Source of the DNA: Dactylonectria macrodidyma
Taxonomy: Eukaryota; Ascomycota; Sordariomycetes; Hypocreales; Nectriaceae
Direction: 5' to 3'
Assembly: GCA_020744425.1 (NCBI GenBank)
Contig: JAGMUV010000019.1
Span: 744,001 to 808,000, forward strand
DNA length: 64,000 nucleotides
The position numbers and the translations under genes were made by a program. Shown in pieces: positions 31,901 through 43,520 of the stretch (within the stretch, counting starts at the first letter, position 1; every line of letters begins with the position of its first letter). Below the pieces are notes generated by a model. The model saw only the letters and a list, made by a program, of their open reading frames with translations, made no database searches and was not told the DNA's origin.

Positions 31901-34900
31901 GCAGAATTTGCGAATGCCAATGACTTGGTGCACCGCCGCGAGAAAGTCAGCCAAGTCATTCTCTCGCGCAATGATCGAGTTCTGTTCGGTAATTGCGACC
32001 TTGAACATGGTGTACTGAAGGGACCAGGCTCGAACTTGCATTTCTCGTAGCTTGTTGCGCAGAGATTGAAAGGTGGCATTGCTAGCCGCATTTCCTGAAT
32101 GCGAAGGTCTGATTCCAATCCGGATTTCGTCCTCACAGAGGGCCGCCACATGGAGCAGACAGTTGATCTTAGCAATTGCCGCGGATGATGCTTTGATGTG
32201 GTCATCGTCAATAATGTCAAACGAGCTGCTGTCATTCAGCGCTAGTGAAAGGGCCTGAATGAGAAGCTCGTCCAAGGACTTGAGTGTTCTCATGAAGAGG
32301 AGCCTTCTAGAATCCACCAGTGTCTTGGCATACGTCTCACCCTCCAGGTCAGCAACAATCATTTCGATGCTCTTGAGAAAACATGAAAACTTCTTGGTTG
32401 TGTATCCGATGGCATCGTACGCGTCTCCCAGTCGCGACCAAAGGAAGAGTCGGAGCTCTGTACTGCTGTTGAGAAGGAATTTCCACAGATCCTGCAGGCC
32501 TTGACTTGCGCAGTCAGAAACGGGCTGAGCTTGTTGGCCTGTTGCTGACTCTGATTCAGCTTCATCATTTTCAGTTACAGCAGCATCGGAATTCTGTGCG
32601 GGCGCATAAACTGAAGTCGGGTTGAGGACAGGCTCAAGGGTCTCGATGACGTGGACTGGGTTCTCCATATCGTCTTGAAAGAGGCCAAGGAAGAAGTCCA
32701 TTGTCGTCAATTTGGAGATTTCTCGATCAGCAGCAGTAGAGGAGATGGTTGGCATGACCGCATTGTTGGGAAGCCTTATGGTGTCAACCTTTTCGTCAGA
32801 TAGGAAGTCGCGGAGAGATGTCCACATGAGTAGGATGTGCTCTCGCACTGGGTTTGCTGAGAGCGTCGAGGCAAGCACCGATGCCCATAGGAATCGAGCT
32901 GTGAGTGTATCGTCTGTAGGGCGATCCAACACATGAACATACGCCGAGGCAACATCCAGCCATCTTGCAAGTCGATCCTTAGTCGAAACTCGGGTTGCGT
33001 AGTCAACAACGCTGTTAGGGTTGGTGATTCGCTCATAGATGTCGAGGTGCAGCTCAAATAGCATCGGGACAACATTCCCAAGCTCTCGAAGCTTCTCGGC
33101 AGATCCAGCTGCAAGTTCCAGCTCATCCGTAATCCGTTGGTACAATGCCGAGTCCACCTGATTGAGCATTTTCACGACGGATGTTTTCATGTTGTCAGAC
33201 CATTTCGCTGTTGCATAGCTTTCGCTGACCGTCCTAACCCATTCAAAAGCGATGTCCTCACCAGTCATCCAAGATCGGTAGCGATGAATCTTCTTCGCAA
33301 ATGCCTTCAAGCCTTGAGCCTCGTCGAAAGGCACAGTAGTCGTTTGGTCTTGGGAACCTGTGTTGGCATGCTCCAAGAAGGAAGACAGGCCCAGACTCGC
33401 CTGCTCGTTCTTACTCAGCAAGGCTCTAGCGACGCCCTCCTTGAACTCAACCAGGACGGTTCGAAGATCTTGTGCAGCGAGTGGAGTAACCTTCCCAGGT
33501 CGATCTTCAGCTGCGCATGAGTCCAATATCTCGTTGATGTGTTCCAATGTGGTCTTGTCTTCCACTCCCAGGTTTTCGAGGATACTTTTCGTCATTTGAA
33601 ACAGATTTTGGTCGGCACCTTGATAAGGCTGTAGTTGATTTGCAACCAACGTGCTCGGGTCGGTCACCTCCTCAGCTTGGAGGGTTTCTCTTCGTCGCAC
33701 TCGTTTGCTTCGCTTTTCGGCTGTGTTCTCCTCCTCGGTCCCATCAGGTAACCCTGCCGTCGATTGTGATCGTTTCCTCGTCGGTAAAGACAGACTGCGG
33801 TCCTTTGATAGGCCATCGGTTGTTTTCTGACCATCACCGGCGCTATCAGAAGCCTCTTTGTCATTTGCAGTGTCCAATGTCCCTTCGTTGGAGCTAGCCT
33901 TTGGGTTTTCTTCTGAAGCGGCTTTGGGTCCCTCATTTGAAGAGTCCTTCGCCTCGTTGCCGTCTCCTTCACCGGTAGTAGCAACTTGATCAATCGATTT
34001 CTCAGTGTTGGCTGGAGCCTCGGGACTAGCACTCTTGGGTTCGCTGGTTGGTGATCCCATTTCCACATCCTCCAGAGAACTCCGAACAATATTGTCACAC
34101 GCATCGAAGGCTGCAGCTGTATTTTTGAGGCAATTCAGCAGCTCTGCTCCGAGTCCGGGCCATGTTAAAACTGATTTGGCAGGGCTTTTGTGGCCGGGGG
34201 TTTCTGCGAGGACTTCCTCTGCATCTTCAAGAACTTCGGTAGGAGCGGGGCTTGCCGCGAGAGCCTCCAAGGAGCTGGTAGGATCAGGAAGAAATGGGAT
34301 AGGATCGAGATGGCGCTTGATCAGGGCTGGCATCTTTTTTGTCATCCACGGTACCATGATAGGGTGCGACATGGCAACCTCATCATCGAGGAGACGAAGC
34401 TGGTCCTTCAACTGCTGACCTGCCAACCCTTCTGCCAGTGATGGGGGGGCAACCTCCATGACAGCCGGGTCGTCGTCCAACTCAATTGCCGACTCTAAGC
34501 AATATCGTTTTATCCTGGTGCTGTTCATCGAGGCAGCGAATCGGGCAGCTCGTCTCCAGAGCTCTGGGTCGGATGGGTCCTGATCCAGGGCCGCGGCCCA
34601 ATTGTCCAGGACCTTGTGTCCATTGTCGCGCTTATAATCAATTCGGGATTTCGTCCTCCATGCTGGGTCTGAGCCGAGCTTGTCCTTAAGCTTGTCGACA
34701 AAGAACTGACCGTGGTTCTTGTAGGAGAGATACAGTGCTTGTGAAAGGGTGGCTGCAACACCATCGGTGCCCGCAGCATCAACATCCAGTTCCCCAGGGA
34801 ATGAGTCCAGTACCGAAACCTGCGGTTGACCATCGGCTTGTCGCTCTGCTCGCTCGTAATCGGTTTTCGCTTCGCGGTACTTAAAAATCTCGGATTTGAA

Positions 34901-35181
34901 CAGTTCGTCATAGGCAGCGCCGGCGGCTTCTCGCGATCGCGCGCCCTGCGCATGGAGCTTCAGGGCATCTTGAAACCGTTTCAGGGCTTCATCGACCTGG
35001 AATAAAGTCAGTTTTGTCGCGCAGCAGATCAGACCGAGGCGGGAGTCTAACATGCAGCTCCCTGGAGTTGTCGATCTGTTCGTCGATGTTCTCCTCTGGC
35101 TCGAGGTTGATGGCTTGGAAAGCCGGCTGCATCTCGCTGTCAGCATAAGCACCATCATGATGTTCACAAGGACATTACCAT
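28931..35181 (-). CDS. HIR3: HIR complex subunit Hir3 (histone transcription regulator 3, CABIN1 family)
   Basis: Scaffold of the HIR histone H3-H4 chaperone, which deposits histones independently of replication and represses histone genes. Exons complement(35179..35181), complement(35052..35126), complement(30888..34996), complement(28931..30839) give 2031 aa. The start block [21 protein letters not shown] then [17 protein letters not shown] is the Hir3/CABIN1 N-terminal TPR signature. The body is helical, with TPR-like pairs and a low-complexity Ser/Thr/Glu stretch near 360-500 carrying basic [10 protein letters not shown]. The end has an Ala/Glu coiled stretch ([19 protein letters not shown]) and over 120 strongly acidic residues, a likely histone-binding tail. 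Exon 1 is only the ATG; an alternative ATG at 35132 inside the first intron would give a near-identical protein starting MQPAF. It is divergent from BUD7. Confidence 0.92.
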
Positions 35182-35622
35182 CGTTGAAGCTATCGAATAG
35201 ACGATATAATGGCCTACATTCGGACCTGTAGTGAAATGAAGCTTCCAGTTTGCGTTGGTGTTTGGAACAGCGACGTTTCCTTGGCAGCCATTAAACTTGG
35301 GCGCGTTTCTCGACGCGATTTGGGCCGTCAGCCTCGTCAAGCCACAATGTCAAAAGGGGCACGTGGGGTGTGGCGCAACATAAGGCTGCACGTATCGTCG
35401 CGCGGCCCTGACCTAGCTCCAGCTATCTAGCCAGATCTTAGGGGCCAGCTTCCGTTGGCACGACCATCTTATTCCAGCTCCACCATCAACGCCGGCGAAT
35501 CCGCAATAATCACCCTTCGTCGCCACGGCGCTTGATTCAACTTCGGCAGCTCTTTTGGCGGTCTTGGTTGCTCTACAGCGGTCCCCTGCACACCGACCCC
35601 GACGAGGCAGCCTACCGCCGCC
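35182..35622. promoter_or_regulatory. Divergent intergenic promoter of HIR3 and BUD7
   Basis: 441 bp lie between the two start codons. No clear TATA box is seen. Pyrimidine-rich tracts precede the BUD7 ATG (CCATGG context at 35622-35626), as usual for fungal housekeeping promoters. Confidence 0.45.
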
Positions 35623-38016
35623 ATGGTCGCGCCAGCGGTGCCAGAGTGAGCGCAACCCACGATGCCCACGCGCAGCTGCTCTAGTCTAGACTGACCATGA
35701 TCTAGGATAACCGAAGAGATTCTCCACGAATCAATTGATGCTCGAACTGAATCACTCAACAGCCTTCGAGAACTTGGTCCTCCCGATTTCGTCCACCTCC
35801 TGAAGCACAACATCCGAAACCCAACGAGACAGGTACACACGCCGATGTGCAGCAATCGAGACAAAATACTGACGACTGCTAGCTCGGTGTCTACCACCAT
35901 GTTACTGGTGTAGATGCATCGTCCTCGGCGAGTCTCGCTGCCTACATCAACACTCTGACCTACAAGGAGCATGGCCCCAACGCGACCAACAAAATCGACG
36001 AAGGGCTATACTGGTACGCTACCCCGCCGGTCCTGTACTGATGGTCCTGGGCAAGATAGATTGACTCAATACAGTTGCTACAATGCATTCTCCCGCCTCG
36101 ATATGCGCGTGCATGTTTCGATTCCCGGCACTGTCGAAAGTTACTGCGTTGACGAGCGAGGCGAGAAGAGGAAGGCCTCGGAAGAGCTCTGGCTGGAGAC
36201 TTATCTCTGCAGTGTCCTACGAGCATATTCATATGCAGATGATGGCAGCGGCGAAACCATCCGAAAGATTATGGGCGTTCGAAGATTCAACCCCGTAACG
36301 AACACAGAGACTGAACACCGTTTCCTCCACGCTGCGGAGCAACTCTTCTTCAGGGGTATGCCGCCTGTCAGCATCACCGCTTATGTGTGCTAACTTGGTA
36401 TAGGTTGGCAGCTGGGATCTGACTCTGTGGTTCAAGTGCCCACCAACGTATCCAACCATTTGACCACCGGCCTCCTCAAGTATCTCGAGACGACCGGTCG
36501 ATACGCCTCCGGCATTAACTTGTTTGAGAAGCTCCGAACGCAGAGTGTTGAGGTATCGTCATTGCTGGCAAAGGTCATGGTCATGGGCAACGAAGAGGTT
36601 TCAGGAGTTCGAACTCTCCACCAGGCCCTGAAAGAGACGCCCATGGATTATGTCATGCTTGACACACAGGCCGAGTTCTTGCTCAAAAAGGCCAATGGCG
36701 CGGCTACTCCGGAAATCAGAGAAGAGAGATTGAAGCTGGCTCTTGGCTGTGCTGACCGAGGCACCGTCGCCGCCCCGACCGAGTTCGGCACCTGGGCTCG
36801 CCTGGCGCAAGTCTATGTTGCGATGGAGGATTGGGACAATGCGCTTACCATTCTCAACTCTTGCCCCATGTTCACTTACCAGGACAAGGACACCCCTCTC
36901 ATGCCAGAGCCAAAGGAGGTTCACCTACCCACATTGCCTGAAACTCGCTTGGATGAGATTGACAGCGAGCCTGAGTCACGATACTCAGAGCACGTCGACC
37001 CCAGCTTGCTGAACCTGCGTGCGGCCGCTTACCGTGGCACATTCAAAAAGGCGTATGACATCTTGACGGAGATGACGGCCAAGATTGGTTGGGACCAACT
37101 TCTCAAGATCCGTAGCAATGTGTTCGTCATGGAAGATGAGTACCGAACGGAAAAACAGGAAGCTACCCAGCCGGGATCCGCAAATCGCACCGCTAGCACA
37201 GATGTCATTCGCGGTACACCCGATAAGTCAACGAACGGTGAAGAATTGTCAGAAAGCGAAGAGAAGCCAATCGAGACCGAGTCTTCCCCTGGGACGGAAG
37301 ACGCAAACGCTGCCAAGACAGAGACACTTGATGAGACCCCGCCAATTGGTGGACAGGAGAACGGCGTTGAGAAGCCCTCGAACACAATCGACCCAGGCGA
37401 GGTTAAGGCCGACCCTGAAAACGTGAGTCCCGATGATGAGAGTTAGTAACCTGAACACTAACGAATTCCCCAGACGACCAAGAACGACGACCATTTGTCC
37501 AAGCTGAACACAAAGCGACTCTGCGAGCGCTGGTTAGACAGCTTGTTTATGGTTCTTTATGAGGATCTTCGCGTGTACACCATCTGGCGAACGCAGATGG
37601 CTCAGTACCGCGCTCAGCAGATTCAATACAAGAAGTCAGCCGAGGAGTGGGAAATCTTGGGTGCTCTTGCCGAGCGTCTCCAGCATACCGATGAGGCTGT
37701 TGAGGCTTATCGTGCGTGCCTATCATTGCGCTTCAGCCCCAAGGCTCTGGCCGGTATCCTGCGCGTGTTTGAGTCGACCAAGAGCACTCGAGAGACGGTG
37801 GCATCTGTCATTCGCCTCGTGACATGGCAGTACAGATGGTACAGCGAGTTCAGCCCCGAGCTACTACACACGATCCGGACCCTTATTGAGGACGAGGGAG
37901 CAGTCAAGGTTCGAAGCATCATCCAAGCGACCAGCCTGCCGCAGAACGTGCTGGACCTGACACATCACTACGCGGCGTTGTGCGCGACATTCCGAAGCAG
38001 CGGAACGGACGGTTAG
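35623..38016 (+). CDS. BUD7: Chs5p-Arf1p-binding protein (ChAPs), Bud7/Bch1 family
   Basis: Exomer coat subunit that binds Chs5 and Arf1 at the trans-Golgi and exports selected membrane cargo such as chitin synthase. Exons 35623..35645, 35706..35832, 35883..36013, 36075..36355, 36404..37422, 37474..38016 give 707 aa. The N-terminal part shows LRELGPPDFVHLLKHN and VYHHVTGVDAS. The core reads CYNAFSRLDMRVHVSIPGTVESY, then LGSDSVVQV. TPR-like repeats follow (YVMLDTQAEFLL, FGTWARLAQVYVAMEDWDNAL, CPMFTYQDKD). A variable acidic insert (about 440-525) leads to TKRLCERWLDSLFMVLYEDLRVY, KKSAEEWEILGALAERL and a final TFRSSGTDG, all typical of ChAPs. The ATG sits in GCCGCCATGG, and every intron restores frame. 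Confidence 0.92.
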
Positions 38017-39003
38017 GGCTTGAATGGCTATACATGAGGTGACGGCGGGGTGAGAGAAGTCTGTTCGGAAGTTGGAGCAGGGACGACAGAGGAGGCACTG
38101 ACTCACAAGTGAAAAGGTGTCTGAAGAGGGGAAGCGGAAATACGTGATGTAGCAGGCCCGCCAAGCTGGCTTTGTCTTCCGGGAGCAAAAAGACTCGAAT
38201 TTAAAACTAATACACCCTTATCTTCGGGACTGAATGTTGCCAGGCCGTGAATATTAGGATTATGGTTGTCATGGTTGAGATGAGGCCGAGTTGAGATTGT
38301 TGGTATGCTTAGTAATCGAGTGTCCCAACTGTTGCTGACGTACTACTGGGCAGCCAACTGGCAGCTAACGTTATCAAAACATCAACTCACCAAGTTCAAT
38401 TCAAGTGAACTCCAACAAATCGACATTTCAGTTCATTTAAGGCAATTCAACCTGAAATCCCGAAGCCTAGCGTAATATTAACTTAATTGGATTTTTCAAA
38501 ATATTTTATTTATACGCAGTTGCTATGATTTTGTGAATTATTCATGAGAGCAAGAGTGGTCTAGGGTAGGTCTGATGACTGGGCTTCGGAGAAAAGAAAA
38601 CACTGCCTCCGAGAGCCTCACTACCTATCTGCATTTCGATTGGCTAGTCTGTCCCACAAGTAAGTTGGCGCAACTCAAGGGATCCCCTCTCAATTCAATT
38701 GGACCTCGCGCCCCCAAGTCAGTCCCACCTTTGGGTTGAGTTGAGCATTTGGAAGCGTTGCTGACGCACTGCCGGGTGGCCACTAACTGCACTGGTTGCG
38801 GAAGACCCCGCGCGGGGCAGCAATTCCTGGGACCTCTTGTCCAAATTTTTGGCGTCTCCAATTCCAGCATATTCCCGTTCACTCCAGCATTCGTCTCAAC
38901 AGCACTCGCTCGCCAACTCCAGATTCCTTCGCCTAACCAGCTACCTATTCGCTGAAGCAAATCACACTCTCCGTTTCCGCTCTGGCCAGGCCATAGACTC
39001 GCG
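38017..39003. other. Spacer, BUD7 3' flank and GPN1 promoter
   Basis: An AT-rich segment lies at about 38390-38560. From about 38640 the DNA is CT-rich toward the GPN1 start, as in many fungal promoters. No gene is seen. Confidence 0.55.
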
Positions 39004-40237
39004 ATGGCTTCATCCAGCACAGCCGAAACCCCCGCCGCTGGCGATGCCTCGTCGCCTCCCGTCGCCATCGTCTGCGTTGGCATGGCAGGCAAGCCTCCTC
39101 TAGCCTACTAGTCATGGCCCTCGCCATACTAACCTGGTGCTTTCAGGATCGGGCAAGACGACGTTTATGCGCCGGATCAACGCTCACCTCCACGAGAAGC
39201 AGCAGCCTCCCTACGTCATCAACCTCGACCCGGCCGTCCTCTCCGTCCCCTTCGAGTCCAACATCGACATCCGTGATTCCGTCAACTACGAGGAGGTCAT
39301 GAAGCAGTACAACCTCGGCCCCAACGGCGGCATCTTGACGTCGCTCAACCTCTTCGCCACAAAGGTCGACCAGATCGTCAACTTGCTGGAGAAGCGCGCC
39401 AAGCCCGACCCCGAGAAGCCCGACCGCGCGCCCATCGACCGCATCTTAGTTGATACCCCCGGCCAGATTGAGGTCTTTGTTTGGTCTGCTTCCGGTACTA
39501 TTCTGCTCGAGTCTCTTGCGTCTTCATTCCCTACTGTCATCGCCTACATTATCGATACCCCACGTACTTCGTCGACGTCCACCTTTATGTCCAACATGCT
39601 CTATGCCTGCTCTATCCTATACAAGACCAAGCTACCCATGATCCTTGTCTTCAACAAGACCGACGTCAAGGACGCCGCATTCGCCAAGGAGTGGATGACA
39701 GACTTTGAGGCTTTCCAAGCAGCCCTCCAGCGAGACGAGGAGGCCGATGCGACTGGCGGTGTAGAGGGCGGTGGTCATGGTGGCAGCGGATACATGGGCA
39801 GCTTGCTCAACTCAATGAGTCTTATGCTGGAGGAGTTCTATGCACACCTCAGTGTCGTCGGTGTGAGCTCACGGCTCGGTACCGGTGTCGACGAGTTTTT
39901 CGAGGCTGTGGAAGAGAAGAAGCAAGAGTTCCTGCGAGACTACCAACCAGAGCTTGAGAAGAGGAGAGAGGAGCGCGACAGGCTGAAGAAGGAGTCGCGA
40001 GAAAAAGAACTAGACAAGATGATGAAGGGTATGTCGGTGGCCCCACCGCCAGCAGCACCGAAGGTGGACGACGACGACGACGTTCAAGTCGCAAGCGATG
40101 ATGACGACGACGAAGACTCGGACGAGGAAGCCCAGAAGCAGAGCCTTCAGTCGAGGTACGAGTCTGCTCTGGGAGAAAACGACGACTCGATCATGGCGGA
40201 CGCGAGTTTCGCAAAGTTCCTCCACTCGCAGAAATAA
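39004..40237 (+). CDS. NPA3: GPN-loop GTPase 1 (Npa3)
   Basis: GTPase that helps assemble RNA polymerase II and carry it into the nucleus. Exons 39004..39088 and 39147..40237 give 391 aa. The P-loop [12 protein letters not shown] spans the splice site, and the defining GPN triplet is in [16 protein letters not shown]. Further G motifs are [17 protein letters not shown] and [12 protein letters not shown]. The C-terminus has a charged coiled coil (about 290-330) and an acidic run of Asp residues, as in Gpn1 rather than Gpn2 or Gpn3. The 58-nt intron has a GC donor (GCAAGC) instead of GT; no GT lies in the right phase, and acceptor TTTCAG plus branch CTAAC are good. It ends 326 bp from the end of the convergent RPB12 gene. 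Confidence 0.95.
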
Positions 40238-40563
40238 GAATGAAAAACATGACATGGCAGCACAGGCGGCGTTCCCGGGGTACGAAGGAATATTTGCACC
40301 AATGAGTGGATGAAAGGATTTTGCTTTACATAATTTAGATACCAAAGGCAACTTTGTGAAGAAAAGAAGAGTCATCGAACGACGTGGATATCGCTTGTGC
40401 CTCGTTGATGCCGTTGCTTTGTTCATCTTTTTGCCATGTTTCTTCTTGTATCCCAGACCCCGAAACTCCCTAAAGACCCCAAACAGAATCCCACCTAGAC
40501 GTCGCCCTCGAGCTCGATTTCCTTCGTTGTGACTCTCGTCTCGTGGGGTGCCTCTCCCGTGCC
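40238..40563. other. Short convergent spacer, two 3' UTRs
   Basis: This 326-bp segment lies between the stops of GPN1 and RPB12. No other feature is seen. Confidence 0.6.
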
Positions 40564-40868
40564 TCATCGTGCCTCGAACTGGACCATTCTACATCCACGA
40601 CAAAACTCGTCAGCGACTCGATCCCAACGCAGTTACGCGCGCAAGACAGAAGAACGAAAACAACAACTTACCGCTTCGTGCGCTCCTTGTACAGCACGCG
40701 ACCCGCGCAGTGCGGGCACGCGACGAGGGCGTCCTTGCCGAGGGTGACGCTGCCGCCGCAGTCGCCGCAGAGGTAGCTCATGACCGAGCGGGACTCGTGG
40801 GCGTCGCGGGTGGCGCCGCGCTGGGCGCCCGACGCGCCGGTGGGGACCTGGTATTCTTCGCGAGGCAT
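40564..40868 (-). CDS. RPB12: RNA polymerases I, II and III subunit RPABC4 (Rpb12)
   Basis: Small zinc subunit shared by all three nuclear RNA polymerases. Exons complement(40672..40868) and complement(40564..40588) give 73 aa, close to the 70 aa of yeast Rpb12. The zinc ribbon is CGDCGG followed by CPHCAG. It continues RVLYKERTKR and, from the 25-nt last exon, MVQFEAR, matching the invariant family C-terminus. Without the 83-nt intron the protein would lack these last residues. The N-terminal 30 residues are variable. The functional partner GPN1/NPA3 lies tail-to-tail. Confidence 0.95.
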
Positions 40869-42105
40869 CTTGTTCTTCTTTTGTTTGGGGGTTTCAAAAG
40901 GCGGACGTTCGTTGTTGGCGGTTTGGGGAGGATTTGGTGATGGGTGGTGGAGGGGCGGAAAAAGAATGCTTGCTTGGTCATGAATGAATGGGCGGTGGGG
41001 CGGATAGGTCCGGCAGAATTTAAAAGGCGGTGTGAGGAGGTCGGTGCTCGGGGGACTACCTAAACTGGCACCAAAATCAATCTCGAGCGACCGACACGGC
41101 ACCTTTCAATAGTTTCTTGGCATAATTCAGTGACTCCTTGAGGTACGCTGCAGATGGCGCTTGAGATATCCTGCCATATGTCGGAGGTGATATTGGTACG
41201 GGATATGCGGAAGCTCTTGAGGAGACCCAAGTGTTGTTGAATCGCTATGTCGAATCTCCGACTCCAGACACTGGCTGCCTAGGAGGATGATCTAGTTGAC
41301 CGGTACGGCAGGGGAACGGGTTTGATAGACATCGTCGATATGAGTTGAGTTTCTGCAAAGAGCGTCATGCGTTAAAATAGCGTGGATGGATGAGTGTTTC
41401 TGTCAATAACTCAGAGACTCGAGGCCATACACACTCTCCTCACACTGTGGACGTCAAGCAGCTACTTTGTGCTTGACAAGGTCACCGGCAGTGGTCCTGG
41501 CCCGAACACCAGCCACTGACAAGTACTGCCTAATCTAGATGTGAATCAATCAATCGTGCCCACTTCAAGTATTTTTTGGCGCTGCTAGAGTTGCTGCAGA
41601 GCCAGGCTCTCCGTTGCTCGAATCGCCTGGCCCTCCTCAACTTATAGGTGCCCCTGACTAGCCGCAGAGAGTCGAACTTGTGGGATAGTAATTGCCCACA
41701 ACTGACACGACCAAGAACATGATACGCTTGCACGACTGGTCGGACTTTGGAAACCCGTGAGTCTGTTTGGCCGGATTCAGTGGACAGGTCAACCTGGGCT
41801 GAGGTAGTCACGCTGAGCAAAATATAGCATCACAGCGCATTGGAGCAGTATCAACATTACCGTAGGTTAAGAAACTAACAGGTATTGCGGCATCTAACTC
41901 TATTTCATTCCTAATGAGGACATTTAACAGCACTTAGAGCAGTAGAACATAGCCCCAATAAGAACACTCTATATTAAAAGTTAAGAAATAGTTCATCCAG
42001 CTTGGCTACACTGTCCAGTGCCTCGCGACCTCCCCTTGCCGCAACCAGGCGTCCATTCAATATGTCATAGTATCGATATTATGCCCTCCAACGCAACCTA
42101 GCCTC
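40869..42105. other. Spacer, RPB12 promoter, AT-rich second half
   Basis: No gene is supported. A 96-codon minus frame at 41530-41820 has no motif. From about 41860 to 42000 the DNA is AT-rich. Confidence 0.5.
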
Positions 42106-43520
42106 TCATCGCTTTATTATAGCCCTCACAACACCTCGGATCTCAGCATATACTTCGTCATGGGATCCTGCAGCATCGACCTGAATTTCGTGAGCATTCA
42201 CCTCACTAGTCATCTCACTTAGTGCTTACCCTTTGGAAGAAGTTCCTCGATAAATGATCTACCAGTGCCCGACTTGAGCTCTCAGATACCCACGAAGTCT
42301 CTCCTTCTCTGGCGTTGCTACCTTCTTGTTGTGACGACTCCCCACCTATCGTTGCTCGCTCCATCCTCGTCTCGACAGGGTACTCGAGGCAGATTGTCGA
42401 GTACACATTCGAGATCTACGGCATTAGACTGTGTCTTGGGAAGGTCGGTCAAGAATAGAAACACACCTCGCGCTCAAAGACAACAGCCTGACTGATAGAC
42501 TGCGGAAAACCCCTGATCAATGCGCCCTTTCCTGTCAGCTCGGATTCCTTGACTTTGCTCTTGAGCAGCGTGATGGCAAGCGAGGCAGGGAAGTTGGCCA
42601 AGTTCTCGTTAGCCTCCTCGATAAATCTGCCAAAGATCGACCCTGGTCGGCTTTGCTCCTCTTGTAGTAAGTCGTCGATGGATATATACCCAATGCTGAA
42701 TTCGTCTGCGATGAGACGAAACTGTGACTGATCGCCCATCTCCGACCCGCCTACTCCAGATTAGATAGTTGTCCAACAAGAGGGATCACATGCATATTTG
42801 CCAATCACAAAAATGATGGGCGTCTTAGTTTCAGACGTCTCATCGAGAGTGTCCCAGTCCTCCCGGCAAATATTGTCCGCTTGTTTCGCCAACCAAGGAT
42901 CTGTGATTCCCTCGCACATCGGATCCAAGTCGACGTCGTCACGAGTCCCCGAACCCTTCTGCCATCCAATCACAGCTTGATGCAGTGTTTCAAACTTCTC
43001 AATCTGGCGGACGAGCTTAGAAACACGGGTCTCGCAGTTCTTATACTCAAGCAGAGCTTCTGGAAGTCTGTCTGCCAATGTCGGACTGCTTTCTTTGAGG
43101 AGGTAGGCGAGGTGCTTGAGCCCGATTTCTTCCTCAATGGTGCTCTCTACTCGCGTCAGTGAATTCTCCTCTATTGGCGAGCGCACTTGGATCAATCGCA
43201 CTTACGGGGTAATCGACTATCATCAACAAGTGTTACCTCACCAGAGGCAACATGAGCCACGTCGTGCACCATACACATGATCACGGCATTCACCTCATCT
43301 TCGCCACTGAGCTATTGAATAGGTGAGTATTAGCCAATCGGGTTCGGCTCGCCCAAGTTCTCACGTCGGGATGCGCCAGACAGACCAGGGCCATCTGGTA
43401 CATTTTGTCGTAGAGCCTCTCCGACTCCGGACTTGAATGCAGGGCCCATCTCGAGTTCTTGACAGCTTTGAGGCTCTCAATAGCCTCGAGAAATGGCAGC
43501 GGCGACGTGAGCCGGTCCAT
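42106..43520 (-). CDS. HD-domain / nucleoside-monophosphate-kinase-like fusion, both active sites altered
   Basis: Six exons complement(43365..43520), (43206..43311), (42790..43146), (42467..42750), (42230..42415), (42106..42180) give 387 aa in one unbroken frame. Residues 1-190 resemble HDDC2/YfbR 5'-deoxynucleotidases: LKAV-NSRW, PESERLYDKMYQMA, VHDVAH (His68-Asp69) and LVRQIEKFE. Residues 195-387 resemble UMP-CMP/adenylate kinases: IIFVIG, EFSIGYISIDDLLQEEQSR, GRFIEEA, GALIRGFPQ, ICLEYPVETRMERA and a closing VDAAGSHDEVYAEIR. Odd points: the metal-binding His of the HD domain is Lys39, the Glu after HD is His72, the last metal Asp is Glu137, the P-loop Lys is missing (CGSEMGDQSQ), and IDGFPR reads IRGFPQ. 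One intron (42751-42789) is only 39 nt. It may be a regulatory pseudoenzyme; function is not known to me. Confidence 0.75.

Noticed and set aside
42106..43520. HD-kinase locus as a pseudogene
   Set aside because: The six pieces join at five GT-AG introns with correct phase, and conserved blocks persist to the C-terminus, so decay is not needed to explain the short open frames.
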